Source of the DNA: Mucilaginibacter sp. CSA2-8R
GTDB taxonomy: Bacteria > Bacteroidota > Bacteroidia > Sphingobacteriales > Sphingobacteriaceae
Assembly: GCF_038806765.1 (NCBI RefSeq)
Contig: NZ_CP152389.1
Location: 1,550,001 to 1,614,000 of the forward strand
DNA: 64,000 bases
Direction of reading: 5' to 3'
The position numbers and the translations under genes were made by a program. Numbering within the stretch: the first letter of the stretch is position 1; every line of letters begins with the position of its first letter. Positions 44,902 through 53,334 of the stretch are shown here, in pieces. The notes under the pieces are model-generated. The model was not told the origin of the DNA. It did not search any database and worked only from the letters and a program-made list of their open reading frames with translations.

Positions 44902-45570
44902 TTAGTCATCCAGCATTGCCTCAATATCATCAAAAATAGAAGTAAAGTTGTTCTCCAATGTATTGCGGTAGCGGTTAATGGCAGCGCTCATAGCTTCTTC
45001 ATTTTCTTGGCTAAAGGGATTATTCCAGATGCGCATACAAATGCGTTTTAAGGCATAGGTCACCTTTTCAGTTTCGGCGTAGGTGTGCAGGTATTCGCTG
45101 CTTTTAAAGTTTTCAAAAAAACGCAAAAAAACATCGATGTTTTGCATGCCGCTCCTGCTCAAAAAACTATAGATGACTTCTTGGTCACAGCTATTCAGGT
45201 GGGCATAAAAATCGTCTACTTTTACCATTCCTGTTGTAAGCAGCAAATTATCCAGCAACAATTCCAGAGCGATGTGACCTAAGAAAAATGGCTTCACCGG
45301 CGAGCCAGTCATGCCTGGCAGTAAGGTAAGTTTGAGTTGATGTGAGTTGGTTTTAAAAAAATCAGCATTGTGAAAATGCCGGTCAACATCCAGGTGCTTA
45401 AGCCAGCCCTGTTGTATAGCTTGTTCAGGGCCAGCCGGGTAATCGAGCTTTTCAGGGTGTACAATAATGTGTTTGTCGGCATTTTTAAGCAAATCCGGTA
45501 ATACCGTGCCCAAAACATGATAGCAATCGGTAGTATGGCGGTCAAAATAAAAATGAGACAAAAAATTCAT
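44902..45570 (-). CDS. Acyl carrier protein phosphodiesterase-like (DUF479)
   Basis: 222 aa from ATG 45570, whose MNFLSHFYFD start matches the MNFLAHLYLS start of AcpH/YajB family proteins; the long upstream frame extension would run into the divergent gene at 45709. The family removes 4'-phosphopantetheine from ACP in Escherichia coli. Other family-like segments: YHVLGTVLPDLLKNA and FFLGHIALELLLDNLLL. Activity in Bacteroidota is unproven. Confidence 0.78.
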   Translation of the reverse strand: MNFLSHFYFDRHTTDCYHVLGTVLPDLLKNADKHIIVHPEKLDYPAGPEQAIQQGWLKHLDVDRHFHNADFFKTNSHQLKLTLLPGMTGSPVKPFFLGHIALELLLDNLLLTTGMVKVDDFYAHLNSCDQEVIYSFLSRSGMQNIDVFLRFFENFKSSEYLHTYAETEKVTYALKRICMRIWNNPFSQENEEAMSAAINRYRNTLENNFTSIFDDIEAMLDD

Positions 45571-45708
45571 AGCGGTATGGCAAAATACATGCTTTTTTGC
45601 AGTAAACGAAATGGTAAGGTTATCAAATTGTAACGTTTTGGCCGCACTAAAGTGGTTTCGACGTGTTAAACCATAAAACAAATCAGTGTAAGTATAATTG
45701 ATAGTTAA

Positions 45709-46242
45709 ATGAAATTTTTTGTTGGCGTAGTACCTCCACCCGGTATTTACGAGCAGTTGCAACATATACAAACTCAGTTTGGCGATAACAGGCTGGAGCC
45801 GCATGTTACCATCCGTCCGCCTGTGACTGTGTTGCATTTAGCCCCTTGGGTGCAAGCCATCGAAGATATTTGTGCTACTGTTGAGCCCTTTGGTATTCAG
45901 CTGCCTGGTACCGGCTTTTTTGGCGACCGGGTATTGTTTGTTAGTGTGCAGTCGCCGGGCTTAACCCAATTGCATAATTTGTTCATACCGGCTTTGCAGA
46001 TATTTGAGAAAGAAGAGATAAGCAAAAATGAAGCGGCCTTCCATCCGCACTTAACTTTAGGCCGCAAGTGGTGTGGTTTTACCACTGATGATTTTGCGGC
46101 TATGAAATTATTAGTTGATGAATACCTCCAGGCAAGTTTTGTGTGGTTTACAGTTACTCAAATAAGAATTTATTATAAGCCGGATAACCATGGCCGTTTT
46201 GAAACCTACAGGGATATAAGCTTGAATAATAATGGCCTGTAA
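45709..46242 (+). CDS. 2'-5' RNA ligase/RNA 2',3'-cyclic phosphodiesterase-like
   Basis: 177-aa 2H phosphoesterase. The two His-x-Thr motifs are H32-V-T34 and H114-L-T116, in the context EPHVTIRPP and HPHLTLGRK. LigT/ThpR-type enzymes act on 2',3'-cyclic phosphate RNA ends; cytosolic. Divergent from the AcpH-like gene with about 138 bases between the chosen starts. Confidence 0.85.
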   Translation: MKFFVGVVPPPGIYEQLQHIQTQFGDNRLEPHVTIRPPVTVLHLAPWVQAIEDICATVEPFGIQLPGTGFFGDRVLFVSVQSPGLTQLHNLFIPALQIFEKEEISKNEAAFHPHLTLGRKWCGFTTDDFAAMKLLVDEYLQASFVWFTVTQIRIYYKPDNHGRFETYRDISLNNNGL

Positions 46243-46356
46243 TAGCTGAGTGCTTTGGTTTGCAGTAAATTTCAGTGGAAACGTTCAAAATCTGAGGACC
46301 TTAAGTTATGCGTGTATGAAGATGTTTGCCACCTTAGCTTATCTTAGGGTAATTAC

Positions 46357-46364
46357 TATCTTTG
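46357..46364 (+). promoter_or_regulatory. tyrS: tyrS -7 promoter box
   Basis: TATCTTTG, exact TAnnTTTG match, 25 bases before the tyrS start. Confidence 0.55.
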
Positions 46365-46389
46365 CCAACTTTTAAACACGTTTATCATC

Positions 46390-47673
46390 ATGAGTTTTGT
46401 TGAAGAATTGCGCTGGAGGGGCATGTTGCACGATATTATGCCCGGAACCGAAGAATTACTGAATAAGGGTATGGCATCGGGCTATATTGGTTTCGACCCA
46501 ACAGCTGATTCGTTACACGTCGGTCATTTAACGCAAATTATGACGCTGATTCATTTTCAGCGTGCCGGACACAAACCGTTTGCTTTGGTTGGCGGCGCTA
46601 CCGGTATGGTAGGCGACCCATCAGGTAAATCGGCCGAGCGTAATTTGCTTTCTGAGAATGTACTGCAGCATAACCTGCAAAGTATCCAGCAGCAACTGGA
46701 AAAATTTCTGAACTTCGACTGCGGCGATAACAGTGCGCAGATGGTGAATAATTACGACTGGTTTAAAGATTTTTCGTTTTTAAATTTTATACGCGACGTG
46801 GGCAAGCACATCACCGTAAACTACATGATGGCTAAAGACTCGGTAAAAAACCGTTTAAGCGGCGATACTGGTATGTCGTTTACCGAGTTTACTTACCAGC
46901 TGGTACAGGGCTACGATTTCTATTATCTCTGGAAAAACCATAACTGCGCCATCCAGATGGGCGGTTCAGACCAGTGGGGCAATATTGTAACCGGTACCGA
47001 ATTAATACGCCGTAAAGATGCCGGCGAGGCCTTTGCACTAACCACCCAGCTCATTAAAAAAGCTGATGGCACCAAGTTTGGTAAAACCGAAAGCGGTGCC
47101 GTTTGGTTAGATACCGCCCGTACCTCGCCTTACCAGTTTTACCAGTTTTGGTTAAATGCCGGTGATGATGATGTGAAAAAATTTATCCGCATATTTACCT
47201 TGCTCGACCGCCAGACTATTGAAGATCTGGAAGCAACGCATAACGCTGCTCCGCATCAGCGTGCTTTGCAAAAAGCTTTGGCTCAAGATATTACTACCCG
47301 TGTACATGGCGAGGAGGCTTATCAAAAAGCTATACAATCCTCAGAGTTTTTATTTGGCAACACTGGTATCGAATTTTTAAACGAACTTACCGATGCTGAA
47401 GTATTAGCCATCTTTGAAGGTGTGCCTAACTTTACCGTTGCCAAACAGGATTTGGAGCAAGGCGCTGATGTATTAGACCTTTTAGCAATTAAAACCACAG
47501 TGTTCCCATCTAAAGGTGAGGCTAAAAAAATGATACAGGGCGGCGGTGTAGCCATCAATAAAAAGAAAATTGAGGCTGCTGACAGCCGTTACGATGCCGA
47601 AACCTTGATTAACAATAAATTTTGGGTAGTGCAAAAAGGAAAGAAAAACTACTTTTTGATTGTAGTTGAGTAA
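46390..47673 (+). CDS. tyrS: Tyrosyl-tRNA synthetase
   Basis: 427-aa class I synthetase charging tRNA-Tyr. HIGH motif H43-V-G-H46 (DSLHVGHL), KMSKS-equivalent K229-FGKT-233 (DGTKFGKTESG), anticodon-binding helices, and a C-terminal S4 RNA-binding domain (about 360-427, GGGVAINKKKIEAADSRY). TyrRS alpha (bacterial) type. Own promoter and terminator, no T-box leader. Confidence 0.97.
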   Translation: MSFVEELRWRGMLHDIMPGTEELLNKGMASGYIGFDPTADSLHVGHLTQIMTLIHFQRAGHKPFALVGGATGMVGDPSGKSAERNLLSENVLQHNLQSIQQQLEKFLNFDCGDNSAQMVNNYDWFKDFSFLNFIRDVGKHITVNYMMAKDSVKNRLSGDTGMSFTEFTYQLVQGYDFYYLWKNHNCAIQMGGSDQWGNIVTGTELIRRKDAGEAFALTTQLIKKADGTKFGKTESGAVWLDTARTSPYQFYQFWLNAGDDDVKKFIRIFTLLDRQTIEDLEATHNAAPHQRALQKALAQDITTRVHGEEAYQKAIQSSEFLFGNTGIEFLNELTDAEVLAIFEGVPNFTVAKQDLEQGADVLDLLAIKTTVFPSKGEAKKMIQGGGVAINKKKIEAADSRYDAETLINNKFWVVQKGKKNYFLIVVE

Positions 47674-47706
47674 ACGGGCTGTATAAACTACGTTTTGACA
47701 TTTCAG

Positions 47707-47749
47707 GAGGTTGAATGCTTTGATACAAAAGCGTTCAACCTCTTTTTTT
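47707..47749 (+). terminator. tyrS terminator
   Basis: GAGGTTGAA (47707-47715) pairs with TTCAACCTC (47734-47742), with further GCTTT/AAAGC pairing inside, followed by seven T. Confidence 0.88.
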
Positions 47750-47820
47750 GCGGTGAAGGGTAGCTTCATCACACTCTAACAATCCCACATTAAATAATCA
47801 TCTGTTAAATTTTGTTAAAT

Positions 47821-47863
47821 AACTAACGTGTTAGTTTTATAACTAATTAATTAGTTATATTTG
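47821..47863 (+). promoter_or_regulatory. GLPGLI-operon promoter with overlapping palindromes
   Basis: AACTAAC-GT-GTTAGTT (47821-47836) is followed by a perfect 20-bp palindrome centred in AACTAATTAATTAGTT (47839-47858). The palindrome overlaps the -7 box TATATTTG (47856-47863). Repeated AACTAA/TTAGTT half-sites resemble MarR-type operators, and a MarR-like gene lies at the other end of the operon. Confidence 0.6.
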
Positions 47864-47906
47864 TTTTGTCCGAAAGGATAAAATCAATACTATTAATATT
47901 AACCAT

Positions 47907-48887
47907 ATGAAGCTTAGCTCTTACCTAACTTTTTTATTGCTACTAATTGCCATCCTGTCAAAAGCGCAAAAGCCCGATACCGCCCAGGCCATTGTGCATT
48001 ACAAGTTTACCCACGTGCGCGATACTAATAACCGCGACAAACCGCTGGTAGAAAATATGATATTGCTGGTAGGGCGTAACTCGAGTGTGTATAAAAGCTA
48101 CGACCGCAAATTAAAGGAAGAACAAATGCGTAAAAGTATTGAGGAACAGATGAGCAGCGGGTTGAGAGATTTAAAAATTACTTCTAATGCAGGAGCTCTC
48201 GGTCCTAACGTTGACTATTATCAATATCCAAACGAGAAAAAACTTTACACCATTGAACGGCTGATGATGAACAGCTACGTCATTCCCGAAAGTATGGCGG
48301 CGCTGAATTGGAAAATAAGTGCAGATACGGCTACCATTGGAGGCCTGCCATGCCAGAAAGCCACCACACGTTTTAAAGGGCGCAACTATACTGCCTGGTT
48401 TTGCGACGATTTGCCTTATCGTTCCGGCCCGTGGAAACTGAGCGGTTTACCCGGACTAATTGTAGAAGCCTCTGACGATAAAAAAGAAGTGATGTTCAAG
48501 TTTGATGGCATCGAAAAGATAAGCGGTACCGGGAAAGACCAAGCCGCCCAAAACCAAAGTACAACAACCCGCGTGATGTTTAGCGGTATGGATGATGCCT
48601 CTAAAAATAGCAATGTTATAGCCTTACCAACTAATAGTATCAAAACCAACCAAAAGGAGTTTGAAGAAGTAAGAGAAATTATGCGTAAAGACCCGCAGGC
48701 TTTTGCGCAATCACAACGTGCTGCAGTACAGGGGCGTATTGGGGCATCCGGACAGGCTTCCAGTTTTAGTGTGGGTACAGGCGGTGGTGCAACTGCTGTA
48801 TCCTCAATCGGTAGTATCAGGGTCGAGTCGGCGCCGGGAACAAAAGCGGTAACCAATAATCCAATCGAATTACCTGAAAAGAAATGA
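47907..48887 (+). CDS. GLPGLI family protein
   Basis: 326 aa with a signal peptide (LLLLIAILSKAQ). The defining motif GLPGLI is seen in GPWKLSGLPGLIVEASD, and NWKISADTATIGGLPCQKATTRFKGRNYTAWFCDDLPY is typical (TIGR01200). The C-terminal about 100 residues are low-complexity Gly/Ser/Ala. Family function is unknown, but members are regularly encoded next to a carboxypeptidase-regulatory/outer-membrane-barrel protein, as here. ATGA overlap with that gene. Confidence 0.92.
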   Translation: MKLSSYLTFLLLLIAILSKAQKPDTAQAIVHYKFTHVRDTNNRDKPLVENMILLVGRNSSVYKSYDRKLKEEQMRKSIEEQMSSGLRDLKITSNAGALGPNVDYYQYPNEKKLYTIERLMMNSYVIPESMAALNWKISADTATIGGLPCQKATTRFKGRNYTAWFCDDLPYRSGPWKLSGLPGLIVEASDDKKEVMFKFDGIEKISGTGKDQAAQNQSTTTRVMFSGMDDASKNSNVIALPTNSIKTNQKEFEEVREIMRKDPQAFAQSQRAAVQGRIGASGQASSFSVGTGGGATAVSSIGSIRVESAPGTKAVTNNPIELPEKK

Positions 48888-51559
48888 GAACGGCAATTAC
48901 CGTAATCGTTATCTGTATCTGCACTTTCTTGTTTTCGATTGATGGCCTGGCCCAAACCATTAAGGGTACAGTTACCGATAGCGCGGGTAAGGCGGTGCCC
49001 TATGCCAACGCAAAGCTTATGGGAGCCGGTAACCTCATTATTGGTTTTACGGCTACCGATAACAAAGGTGCATTTAGCCTGCCTATACCTGCCGATGCTG
49101 CTAAAAATGATCTAAGGGTAGAAATCAGTTCGGTTGGTTTTAAAAAGCAGAGCAAGCCGGTAAAGGACTTCTCGTCTCCTTACAATTTTATGTTGAGCCA
49201 TTCGGTTAACCAGTTGCAGGCAGTTAACGTAAAAAATACTGCGCCCCGGCTTAAGGTTAGGGGAGATACTATTAGTTACAAAGTATCAGAGTTTACCAGT
49301 CCGCAGGATAGGGTAATTGGTGATGTAATTAAAAAGCTGCCTGGCGTTGAGGTGGATGATAACGGCAAGATTAAGTATAACGGTAAAAACATCTCCAACT
49401 TGTACATTAGCGGAGATAACCTGCTGGATGATAAGTATAACATCGCTACTAAAACCATTCCCAACGGTGTGGTAGACCAGGTACAGGTAATGGAAAACCA
49501 TCAGCCCATTAAGGCCTTGCAAAACAAAGTGGTGAGTGATGATGTGGCGCTCAACTTAACCATTAAGCCGGATGCTAAAATACAGATGGTGGGGCAGGGC
49601 AATATTGGCGGCGGTTTACCAAGCAAATATGACGGCACCATAAACGCCATGATGTTTAAGGATAAGTACAAGGCAGTCAACTACGTTAAAGGCAACAATA
49701 CCGGTGTTGATATTCAAAACGATTTGGTATCACATAACCTGAGTAGTTACTTAAACCGATTAGACAATAACAAGCCTCAAAACTTATTATCGTTAGGGGC
49801 GGCGGGCAACCCAAATTTGCCTACCAACCGGTACCTGTTTAACCAGTCGGGCTTAATTAATTTGAATAACTTGGTTAACGTAAAAAAAGATGTTCAGCTG
49901 AAAGCCAACCTATCTTATTTGCACGACAGGCAACTGCAAAACTACGTAAAGGTGCGCGAAACCTATCTGCCCGGCGATACCATCCGTTATACCGAATTGC
50001 AGGACAATCGTAAGCGGCCCGACCTGTTGCATGCGCAGGCTACATTAAACATCAACAAATCAAATTATTACCTGAATAATACGTTGCTCACCGACTATGA
50101 GCAATACCGTTCTACATCAGCATTAAACGCTAACGGTGTAGGTTCCAGCCAGGCGTTAAAAAACGGCCGCTTAGATTTCTCTAACGAATTTAACCTGATG
50201 AAAACATACAACTCGGGCAATATTCTGGAAGCTTATTCTTACATCAACCGGTTAAGCAATCCCGAAAGCAGGGTATTGCAGCCGGGCATTAACCAGGATG
50301 TGTTTAATCAGAACATCCCTTACTTACAGTTGCTGCAAACGGCTAATATCCCTACGTGGTTTACCAATAATTACTTATCGTTAAAACACGCGGGCGACAA
50401 AATTACCCAATCGTACAAAGCTGGTGTTAGTTTGCAGTCGCAAAGTTTGAACTCGGCCTTAACCGTAATTCAAACTAACGGAAACACTACTGCAGCCAGT
50501 AACCAGTCGGTTAACAACCTGGATTGGTTTAAAACAAAAAGCTACGCTGAAGCGGCCTTTGACGTACCCGGCGAAAAGTTAAAGTTGGGTATACGGTTAC
50601 CACTGAGTTTGCAGCACATTACCTACTCCGACCGTACCTATAATTTGGGTAAAGCATTAACACGCCTGTATTTTGACCCAAGTATATTTGTTAAATACGC
50701 CACCGCTGCCGAGCAATATATTACGGCTGCCTATAATTTTAAGAACGATATTGGCGACATTACCCAAGCTTACCGTGGCGATATCCTCACCAATTACCGT
50801 ACGCTTAATGCCAATTATGCTGACCTGGCCGAGCGCAAAACGCAAAATGCTACCGTAGGCTATAATTATCGTAAAGCTTTAAAACTGTTTTTTTGGGAAG
50901 TAACGGCCGGGTATAACCATATTGACGTAAATAATATTACTTCGGCCGTGTTAACCGATAACTTTCAGCGTACTGTTGTGCTACCTTACGCCAATAGCAT
51001 TAGTACTTGGTCGGTAGTGGGCAGTACCAGTAAATATGTATACAGTTTGCACACTACGTTTGGTGCAGGCTACTCGTGGTCTACCAATAAATATAACCAA
51101 ATTTTGAATAATGTGCTGTTGCCTTATACTAACTATAGCAACGTAGTTAATGGCAGTGCCGAAACTAAGATAAGTAATCAGCTGAACTTAAGTTATCGTA
51201 TTACCGCTACACGTACCACCAGCCGTTCGTCGGTGGCTGGCTCTGGCACTACAGGTATCACTCAGTTACAGCACCAGGGCTCCATCAATTATAATCCGCT
51301 CAATAACCTGTTCCTGAGGTTATCAGGCGACCATTACTACACCAACCAAAGCCTGCGTAACAATTTGAACTATTCCTTCGCCGATTTTTCGGTCCGATAT
51401 AAAATCAACAAGCGCAACACTGATTTAGAATTGACGATGCTTAATATTTTCAATACAAAAACGTATAGCGCTCCCTTTCTAACAGCAAATAATTTCACCA
51501 ATAGTGTGTATCAGTTACCCGGCCGTATGGTAACCTTAAAAGCTTCGTTTAATTTTTGA
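48884..51559 (+). CDS. Outer-membrane beta-barrel protein with carboxypeptidase-regulatory domain
   Basis: 891 aa. Signal peptide (FLFSIDGLAQ), a CarboxypepD_reg-like beta-sandwich (about 25-110, TIKGTVTDSAGKAVPYANAKL), a plug-like region (about 125-230, TSPQDRVIGDVIKKLPGVEVDDNGKIKYNGKNISNLYISGDNLLDDKYN), then a long beta-barrel ending in an aromatic terminus (SFNF). It resembles TonB-dependent receptors but no clear TonB box is seen. Translationally coupled to the GLPGLI gene. Substrate unknown. Confidence 0.88.
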   Translation: MRTAITVIVICICTFLFSIDGLAQTIKGTVTDSAGKAVPYANAKLMGAGNLIIGFTATDNKGAFSLPIPADAAKNDLRVEISSVGFKKQSKPVKDFSSPYNFMLSHSVNQLQAVNVKNTAPRLKVRGDTISYKVSEFTSPQDRVIGDVIKKLPGVEVDDNGKIKYNGKNISNLYISGDNLLDDKYNIATKTIPNGVVDQVQVMENHQPIKALQNKVVSDDVALNLTIKPDAKIQMVGQGNIGGGLPSKYDGTINAMMFKDKYKAVNYVKGNNTGVDIQNDLVSHNLSSYLNRLDNNKPQNLLSLGAAGNPNLPTNRYLFNQSGLINLNNLVNVKKDVQLKANLSYLHDRQLQNYVKVRETYLPGDTIRYTELQDNRKRPDLLHAQATLNINKSNYYLNNTLLTDYEQYRSTSALNANGVGSSQALKNGRLDFSNEFNLMKTYNSGNILEAYSYINRLSNPESRVLQPGINQDVFNQNIPYLQLLQTANIPTWFTNNYLSLKHAGDKITQSYKAGVSLQSQSLNSALTVIQTNGNTTAASNQSVNNLDWFKTKSYAEAAFDVPGEKLKLGIRLPLSLQHITYSDRTYNLGKALTRLYFDPSIFVKYATAAEQYITAAYNFKNDIGDITQAYRGDILTNYRTLNANYADLAERKTQNATVGYNYRKALKLFFWEVTAGYNHIDVNNITSAVLTDNFQRTVVLPYANSISTWSVVGSTSKYVYSLHTTFGAGYSWSTNKYNQILNNVLLPYTNYSNVVNGSAETKISNQLNLSYRITATRTTSRSSVAGSGTTGITQLQHQGSINYNPLNNLFLRLSGDHYYTNQSLRNNLNYSFADFSVRYKINKRNTDLELTMLNIFNTKTYSAPFLTANNFTNSVYQLPGRMVTLKASFNF

Positions 51560-51574
51560 GATTGATATGTAGAA

Positions 51575-51620
51575 AGAACTAAAAGAATCACATTGTTATT
51601 AATTTGATTCTTTTAGTTCT
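51575..51620. terminator. Inverted repeat between convergent barrel and MarR genes
   Basis: AGAACTAAAAGAATCA (51575-51590) and TGATTCTTTTAGTTCT (51605-51620), a perfect 16-bp inverted repeat with a 14-nt loop. The right arm lies inside the MarR coding sequence. No T-run follows, so termination is plausible but not certain. Confidence 0.5.
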
Positions 51621-52060
51621 ATAGAAACCTTTTTGTTCAGGTTGGTAATGATGCGGTCTAACGTGTCAATAACATGGTTATAATCTTCTTCGGTAACGCC
51701 CTGCATCATGAGCAATAATTGTTTTTCGTAAGCATGATTAACGGCGTCATAGAGCCGTTTGCCGGCATCGGTAAACTGATAGTTCTTGTTCTCATTAGCT
51801 TTGATCCAGCCACGGGTGTCCAGATTATCAATGATGCCGTTCAGCCTTTTTAAACTCAAAAAGTACTTAACCTGCTCATGATGTGCATCTACATTAATAT
51901 AGCTTTTACTGGCTATAGTACGTAAAACCATCCAATGATAACGTGTAATACAATGCCTGTCAAAAGCATCGTCAAAAAATGCCGTAATTAATTGATCGGC
52001 TTCTTTTAAATACCACCCTATCGGTTTGGGCAATCCATGTTCATCAGTAACAGGCGTCAT
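51599..52060 (-). CDS. MarR-family winged-helix regulator
   Basis: 153 aa. Helix-rich MarR layout: N-terminal dimer helix (WYLKEADQLITAFFDDAF), a winged helix-turn-helix (about 40-100, VLRTIASKSYINVDAHHEQVKYFLSLKRLNGIIDNLDTRGWIK) and a C-terminal dimer helix. It lies 11 bases after the PH-SHOCT gene on the same strand, so probably co-transcribed, and converges on the GLPGLI/barrel operon whose promoter carries MarR-like palindromes. Ligand unknown. Confidence 0.82.
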   Translation of the reverse strand: MTPVTDEHGLPKPIGWYLKEADQLITAFFDDAFDRHCITRYHWMVLRTIASKSYINVDAHHEQVKYFLSLKRLNGIIDNLDTRGWIKANENKNYQFTDAGKRLYDAVNHAYEKQLLLMMQGVTEEDYNHVIDTLDRIITNLNKKVSIELKESN

Positions 52061-52071
52061 AAACTGTGTAA

Positions 52072-52701
52072 TTACAGTTCACTTAACAACTCGAGTTTCT
52101 TTTGGTTGTATTCTTCTTGCGAAATCAGCCCGTTATCAAACAGCGTTTTAAGTTTTTTAAGTTTTTCAGTTAACTCATCCGGCTTTTGTTCTACCACGGG
52201 CTCGGGAGCAGGGGCGGGCGGAGGGGTAGATACAACGGGCGGCGCAAAGGTTTGCGGAGCTGGGGCTTCGAAAGACATAAAAGGCGTGTTCTGAACCTTA
52301 TGTAACTCTTCGCGCTTGCGTTCGTTTTCGCGGCACTCCTGCGAAAACTGGTAAAGTTTACGCCCTTGTACTTTAGGCAAATAATCAACACTCATCTCGG
52401 CGCCCTGTACGGTTTTGATGGTAAACACCGAGCCAATGATTTCTTCTTTCATGTTAACATCGGCAATGTCTTTCCAAACAAAATCAACAAACTTCAACGA
52501 TAAGCCCAAATTGGCAGGCGAAAAAAACAGCACTCGCCGGTTGGTAATTACTATACAATCGGGCAGCAGGTTTACCAATGGTTTTTTTTGCGTAGCTATA
52601 TATAGCGTATCTTCGCCCGGGGGTAGCAGTTCTACCAGGCGGCTGTAAACTTTTTCAACCGCTTTAGCGTCCTGCTGCTCATTTAAAAACTTTTCAATCA
52701 T
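52072..52701 (-). CDS. PH-domain/SHOCT protein
   Basis: 209 aa. The N-terminal bacterial PH-like domain (about 30-115, EDTLYIATQKKPLVNLLPDCIVITNRRVLFF) is followed by a charged helix, a Pro/Ala linker (about 145-170) and a C-terminal SHOCT motif (about 172-209, LTEKLKKLKTLFDNGLISQEEYNQKKLELL). SHOCT is a short oligomerisation segment. Cytosolic; role unknown. Upstream partner of the MarR gene. Confidence 0.85.
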   Translation of the reverse strand: MIEKFLNEQQDAKAVEKVYSRLVELLPPGEDTLYIATQKKPLVNLLPDCIVITNRRVLFFSPANLGLSLKFVDFVWKDIADVNMKEEIIGSVFTIKTVQGAEMSVDYLPKVQGRKLYQFSQECRENERKREELHKVQNTPFMSFEAPAPQTFAPPVVSTPPPAPAPEPVVEQKPDELTEKLKKLKTLFDNGLISQEEYNQKKLELLSEL

Positions 52702-53076
52702 AGTACAACATCATTGTATTGTGGTAACCAAATGTAATCATAATCTGTCATCTGCCATACTCGGGCAATTATTAAGTAAAGTGTATACTGAAAACTATAC
52801 TCCTAACAAAACCTGAATGTTTAATTGTACAGATGTAGCATTGGCTGCATAATACAAGTTGTAACGTATAATTTATTTTCGTGTGGGTTAATGCTTAATT
52901 TGCCTCGTAAATATCAGCGTTTGCGTAAATTGAAAGGCTTAAATTGTCTTATAGTTAATTTGCTGATGATTTGGCAATATATTTGAACCATTCCTGCTGA
53001 TAAATTGAGCGTAGGTTAAAATGATCTTCGGTTTATCTTGTTAATTTGTTTAGTGACAATACAAACGAGTGGGATA
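52702..53076 (+). promoter_or_regulatory. Divergent intergenic region
   Basis: 375 bases. Near its right end is a good Bacteroidota promoter: TTTG (52959-52962), 15 nt, then TATATTTG (52978-52985), reading toward the small gene at 53077 with an approximately 85-nt leader. I see no gene or strong repeat in the rest, which should contain the minus-strand promoter of the PH-SHOCT/MarR pair. Confidence 0.5.
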
Positions 53077-53325
53077 ATGTTTAAACGTATATTTAAAATT
53101 GAGTTTGTGCACTTAAAAAAGAATTTTAAGGCAACCGTATTTGAATCCGATTATCCGGGCGGTTTTACAATGTTCAAACTCAAACTTAGCGACACCAAAT
53201 ATTGGCTTTTAAAAGCTGGCGAAAACTGGAAAGTATTGGGTGATGTTACGCTTAACGCTAATCTAAAAAATTTAATAGTTGCTGAATTGGAAAAAACACA
53301 ATCAATGCAGAGTACAGCTGCATAA
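53077..53325 (+). CDS. Small hypothetical protein
   Basis: 82 aa from ATG 53077. Sequence: a basic N-terminus (FKRIFKIEFVHLKKNFKATVF), then LKLSDTKYWLLKAGENWKVLG. Predicted as a small cytosolic alpha/beta protein; no family recognised. Supported by a good upstream promoter (52959-52985) and normal codon use. It could be mobile-lineage specific; function unknown. Confidence 0.6.
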   Translation: MFKRIFKIEFVHLKKNFKATVFESDYPGGFTMFKLKLSDTKYWLLKAGENWKVLGDVTLNANLKNLIVAELEKTQSMQSTAA

Positions 53326-53334
53326 ATTGCTGTA

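Noticed and set aside
45571..45837. N-terminal extension of the AcpH-like gene
   Set aside because: It would overlap the divergent gene at 45709, and MNFLSHFYFD at 45570 matches the family's start.
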